Below are positions 7,733 through 9,892 of a stretch of 9,892 bases of DNA, one piece after another. Source of the DNA: Phycisphaeraceae bacterium (GTDB lineage: Bacteria; Planctomycetota; Phycisphaerae; Phycisphaerales; UBA1924); contig WUAK01000089.1 in assembly GCA_009827205.1 (NCBI GenBank), positions 1 through 9,892 on the forward strand. Reading direction: 5' to 3'. Each line of letters starts with the position of its first letter. Positions within the stretch are counted from its first letter, which is position 1. The notes under the pieces were generated by a model, which was not told the origin of the DNA, ran no database searches, and worked only from the letters and a program-made list of their open reading frames with translations. Both the position numbers and the translations under genes were made by a program.

Positions 7733-9268
7733 ATGCGAACTTTCTTTGCACTATTTTTGCTTCTTGTTGCCTTCCTCACTCCAGCGTGCGCGCATCGCGC
7801 CGACTGGGTTCGAGCCAACAATCCGTTATCAACCCCACCTGAGCCGGTTCAGGAGTTTCGAGGCTTGTGGGTCGCGACCGTTGACAACATTGACTGGCCG
7901 AGCGCACCGGGACTGAGCCGGGCAGAACAGAAAGCCGAAGCAGTTCGGATCCTCGATCTTGCTGTTGAACTCAAACTCAACGCGATCGTGCTTCAGGTCA
8001 GGCCCTGCGCCGACGCGCTGTATCGATCATCTTACGAACCATGGTCGGCATTTCTGACCGGCGAACAAGGCAAGAACCCTGGCTACGACCCGTTGGCCTT
8101 CTGGATCGAAGAAGCCCACGCCAGAGGACTCCATCTGCACGCGTGGATCAATCCCTTCAGGGCGTGGCACCCCAAGACTCCTGGAAGCCCAGCTAAGAAC
8201 AGCATCGTCGCAAAACGACCGCAGTTTCTCCTTGAGCACGGCGAGTACTACTGGCTCGACCCTGGTGACAGCAACGCCAGTAAGCTCGCCCTATCCGTCA
8301 TCAACGATATTGTGCGGCGGTACAACATCGACGGCTTGCATGTTGATGACTACTTCTATCCCTATCCGATCGAAGGCGTGACGTTTGACGACAGCAGAAC
8401 GTATGGTGCGTACCTCGGGACAGGTGGAACCCTCGACCGATCGCATTGGCGCAGGCTAAATATCGATCGCTTCGTTCGAGACATGTACGCGAGCGTCAAA
8501 CGGCAGCGTCCCGAGGTGCTTGTCGGAATCAGCCCCTTTGGGATCTGGAGACCAGGTCACCCAGAGGGTGTTGTCGGGTTTGATGCGTACGAGGGGCTCG
8601 CCGCCGATGCCAGGCGGTGGCTCCGCGAGGGTTGGCTTGATTACGTATCGCCCCAGCTGTACTGGAAGATCGAATCAGAGGGACAACCATTCGAGCCGCT
8701 ACTCGACTGGTGGACCATGAATAACCCGGCAGGTCGTCACGTCTGGCCCGGGATCTACCTCACACGAATCAAAGCAGACGGTGGCTGGGCACCAGATGAC
8801 ATCACCGGACAGATTGAACTGCTCAAGTCACATCCAGATGCGAACGGTTTCGTGCTCTTTTCAGCAGTTGGCAATACAGAGAATCGCCAGGGTATCAATG
8901 ACGCTCTCAAACAGACTCTCGCTGATCATGCGAATATCCCAGACTCTCCCTGGTTAGCAACAAATACGACTCGATCACCAGAGGTCAGTATTACAACAGC
9001 GACTGGTTACTCGCAGATTTCTGTTTCCGCTCTTCCGCGTAAAGCAGAAGGCTGGATACTCTGGACCAGATCTGGAGAAGCCTGGAATCCACGTGACTTG
9101 CCATCAACAACAACCACTGCAACCGCTCCTGATTATCAGGGAGACGATCCGATCCTTGCAATAGCTGTCCAACCGATTCATTCAGGTGGAAGACGCGGCT
9201 CGCCGGTCGTCTATCAGCGCGTAATTCCCGCACTTGCGCAGCCAGCGGCCTCATCAAAGACCGAGTGA
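7733..9268 (+). CDS. Exported glycoside-hydrolase-like protein, GHL10 (DUF187) family
   Basis: This belongs to the YngK-like GHL10 family of TIM-barrel proteins related to glycoside hydrolases, thought to act on cell-wall or environmental polysaccharides; the substrate is not known from sequence. Residues 1-20 form a signal peptide. Cys19 in LTPAC is a poor lipobox (Thr at -3, Pro at -2), so lipidation is uncertain. The barrel covers about 41-400, starting with EFRGLWVATVDNIDWP. It includes NAIVLQVRPCADALY, HAWINPFRAWHP, the family motif DGLHVDDYFYPYP at 200-212 (whose two aspartates, 205-206, are likely active-site acids), VGISPFGIWRPG, DYVSPQLYW and WPGIYLTRI. Residues about 415-500 look like a beta-sandwich (Fn3-like) tail, common at the end of this family. 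The gene starts 25 bases after hutU without a clear ribosome site and overlaps the convergent ROK gene by 15 bases. Confidence 0.88.
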   Translation: MRTFFALFLLLVAFLTPACAHRADWVRANNPLSTPPEPVQEFRGLWVATVDNIDWPSAPGLSRAEQKAEAVRILDLAVELKLNAIVLQVRPCADALYRSSYEPWSAFLTGEQGKNPGYDPLAFWIEEAHARGLHLHAWINPFRAWHPKTPGSPAKNSIVAKRPQFLLEHGEYYWLDPGDSNASKLALSVINDIVRRYNIDGLHVDDYFYPYPIEGVTFDDSRTYGAYLGTGGTLDRSHWRRLNIDRFVRDMYASVKRQRPEVLVGISPFGIWRPGHPEGVVGFDAYEGLAADARRWLREGWLDYVSPQLYWKIESEGQPFEPLLDWWTMNNPAGRHVWPGIYLTRIKADGGWAPDDITGQIELLKSHPDANGFVLFSAVGNTENRQGINDALKQTLADHANIPDSPWLATNTTRSPEVSITTATGYSQISVSALPRKAEGWILWTRSGEAWNPRDLPSTTTTATAPDYQGDDPILAIAVQPIHSGGRRGSPVVYQRVIPALAQPAASSKTE

Positions 9269-9892
9269 AGCAACCTTTGCTGCCCCGCGGGCTGCGTGAT
9301 AATCGTCTAGCCCGTACACGATCTTCGCATCTGGCTTTGCGAGTGATGACAATTGGTCATGGACGAATGCCGCCAGCTTTGTATCGCGAAGCCTGTATCC
9401 AAGGCCGCCAACGAGCGCGATCGCGTCCGGTCTGTACATCACATGAATTATCCGAATCGCGCGGGATAACGCGAACAGCGGCGCGGGATCATGATCGAAT
9501 GCCTGCGCAGGTTCCAAGATGTCTTTGCCGAACCTTTCCTGCAGCGCAGAGGCGCCTATGTACGCTTCCAGACTGCCACGCCCACCATCAGGTCCCGTGG
9601 GCGAGTTCTCGCCCAAGGAAACATCGATCTGCCCGATATGCCCGGCACCACCGTCCGTGTGAATGACTGGGACACCGTCATCAAGTACCGCCATCCCCAC
9701 TCCCGCACCGATCGACAATACCGCGACGCGCCCTGAAAGACCGAGTCGTTCGATTGCGTCGTACGAAGCCGCTGCAGCATCGGAAGTCATGACAAAAGGC
9801 AACTTTCCAAGGCCCAGACGCTCAACGAGCGTATCGACTTGAACTCCCATCAAACCAGGCACGTTAGCTGCGTACTCAATATATGTACCACA
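9254..9892 (-). CDS. ROK-family protein (sugar kinase-like), partial, zinc ligands absent
   Basis: The frame is open to the right edge of the window, so the N-terminal part, including the DxGGT-like ATP-binding motif, is missing. The GTG at 9862 is internal: upstream codons still read as protein (CGTYIEYAAN) and NVPGLMGV matches the ROK N(L/V)PG motif. Visible landmarks are TSDAAAAS (usual ND.NAAA; the catalytic Asp is kept, the Asn is Ser), LSIGAGVGMAVLDDG (usual GTGIG), GGAGHIGQI (usual GAAGEIGH) and GPDGGRGSLEAYIGASAL, where the family usually has CGCGxxGCLEAYAS. All three cysteines and the histidine of the structural zinc site are therefore replaced. ROK proteins are hexose or amino-sugar kinases or transcription repressors; the missing N-terminus would show whether a DNA-binding domain is present. 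The gene is convergent with the GHL10 gene. Confidence 0.85.
   Translation of the reverse strand, partial: CGTYIEYAANVPGLMGVQVDTLVERLGLGKLPFVMTSDAAAASYDAIERLGLSGRVAVLSIGAGVGMAVLDDGVPVIHTDGGAGHIGQIDVSLGENSPTGPDGGRGSLEAYIGASALQERFGKDILEPAQAFDHDPAPLFALSRAIRIIHVMYRPDAIALVGGLGYRLRDTKLAAFVHDQLSSLAKPDAKIVYGLDDYHAARGAAKVASLGL

Noticed and set aside
7185..7751. Open frame of 188 codons on the minus strand over the end of hutU
   Set aside because: It is antisense to the most conserved part of urocanase and shows no family motif.
7733..7792. Confident lipoprotein call for the GHL10 protein
   Set aside because: Cys19 is well placed, but the preceding residues L-T-P-A do not fit the usual lipobox, so plain secretion is as likely.

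Overview
The window looks like chromosomal DNA of a planctomycete, most likely of the Phycisphaerae type. The evidence is a Ser/Thr kinase tail joined through one membrane helix to a long helical repeat region, a large exported protein carrying a prepilin-like C-terminal segment, a GHL10/DUF187 hydrolase, moderately high GC and few strong Shine-Dalgarno sites. The assignment rests on gene style alone; no rRNA or other marker gene is present. Coding density is very high. I saw no tRNA, rRNA, CRISPR array, transposase or insertion sequence, and the only gap above about 100 bases is the 132-base divergent spacer at 5827-5958.

Layout: (1) 1-2148, plus strand: the C-terminal end of a Ser/Thr protein kinase with a membrane helix and TPR-like repeats. 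An in-frame TAG at 4-6 separates it from the rest of the kinase domain. (2) 2174-3697, plus: histidine ammonia-lyase (hutH), 25 bases downstream. (3) 3703-5826, minus: a 707-residue exported protein of unknown function, tail-to-tail with hutH and head-to-head with the next gene. (4) 5959-7707, plus: urocanate hydratase (hutU). (5) 7733-9268, plus: an exported glycoside-hydrolase-like GHL10 protein, 25 bases after hutU. (6) 9254-9892, minus: a ROK-family protein running off the right edge, overlapping the end of the GHL10 gene by 15 bases.

Function: hutH and hutU encode the first two steps of histidine degradation (histidine to urocanate to imidazolone propionate). They share a strand but are separated by an opposite-strand gene, so they cannot form a simple two-gene operon. 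No imidazolonepropionase (hutI), hutG/hutF or HutC regulator gene lies in the window. The GHL10 protein and the ROK protein both suggest carbohydrate handling, but their convergent arrangement means separate transcription.

No clearly new multi-gene system is visible. The points most worth a second look are the exported protein with an internal prepilin-like segment, the ROK protein that lacks the family's zinc ligands, the unusual C-terminal motif of HutH, an apparent insertion next to the active site of HutU, and the in-frame stop in the kinase.
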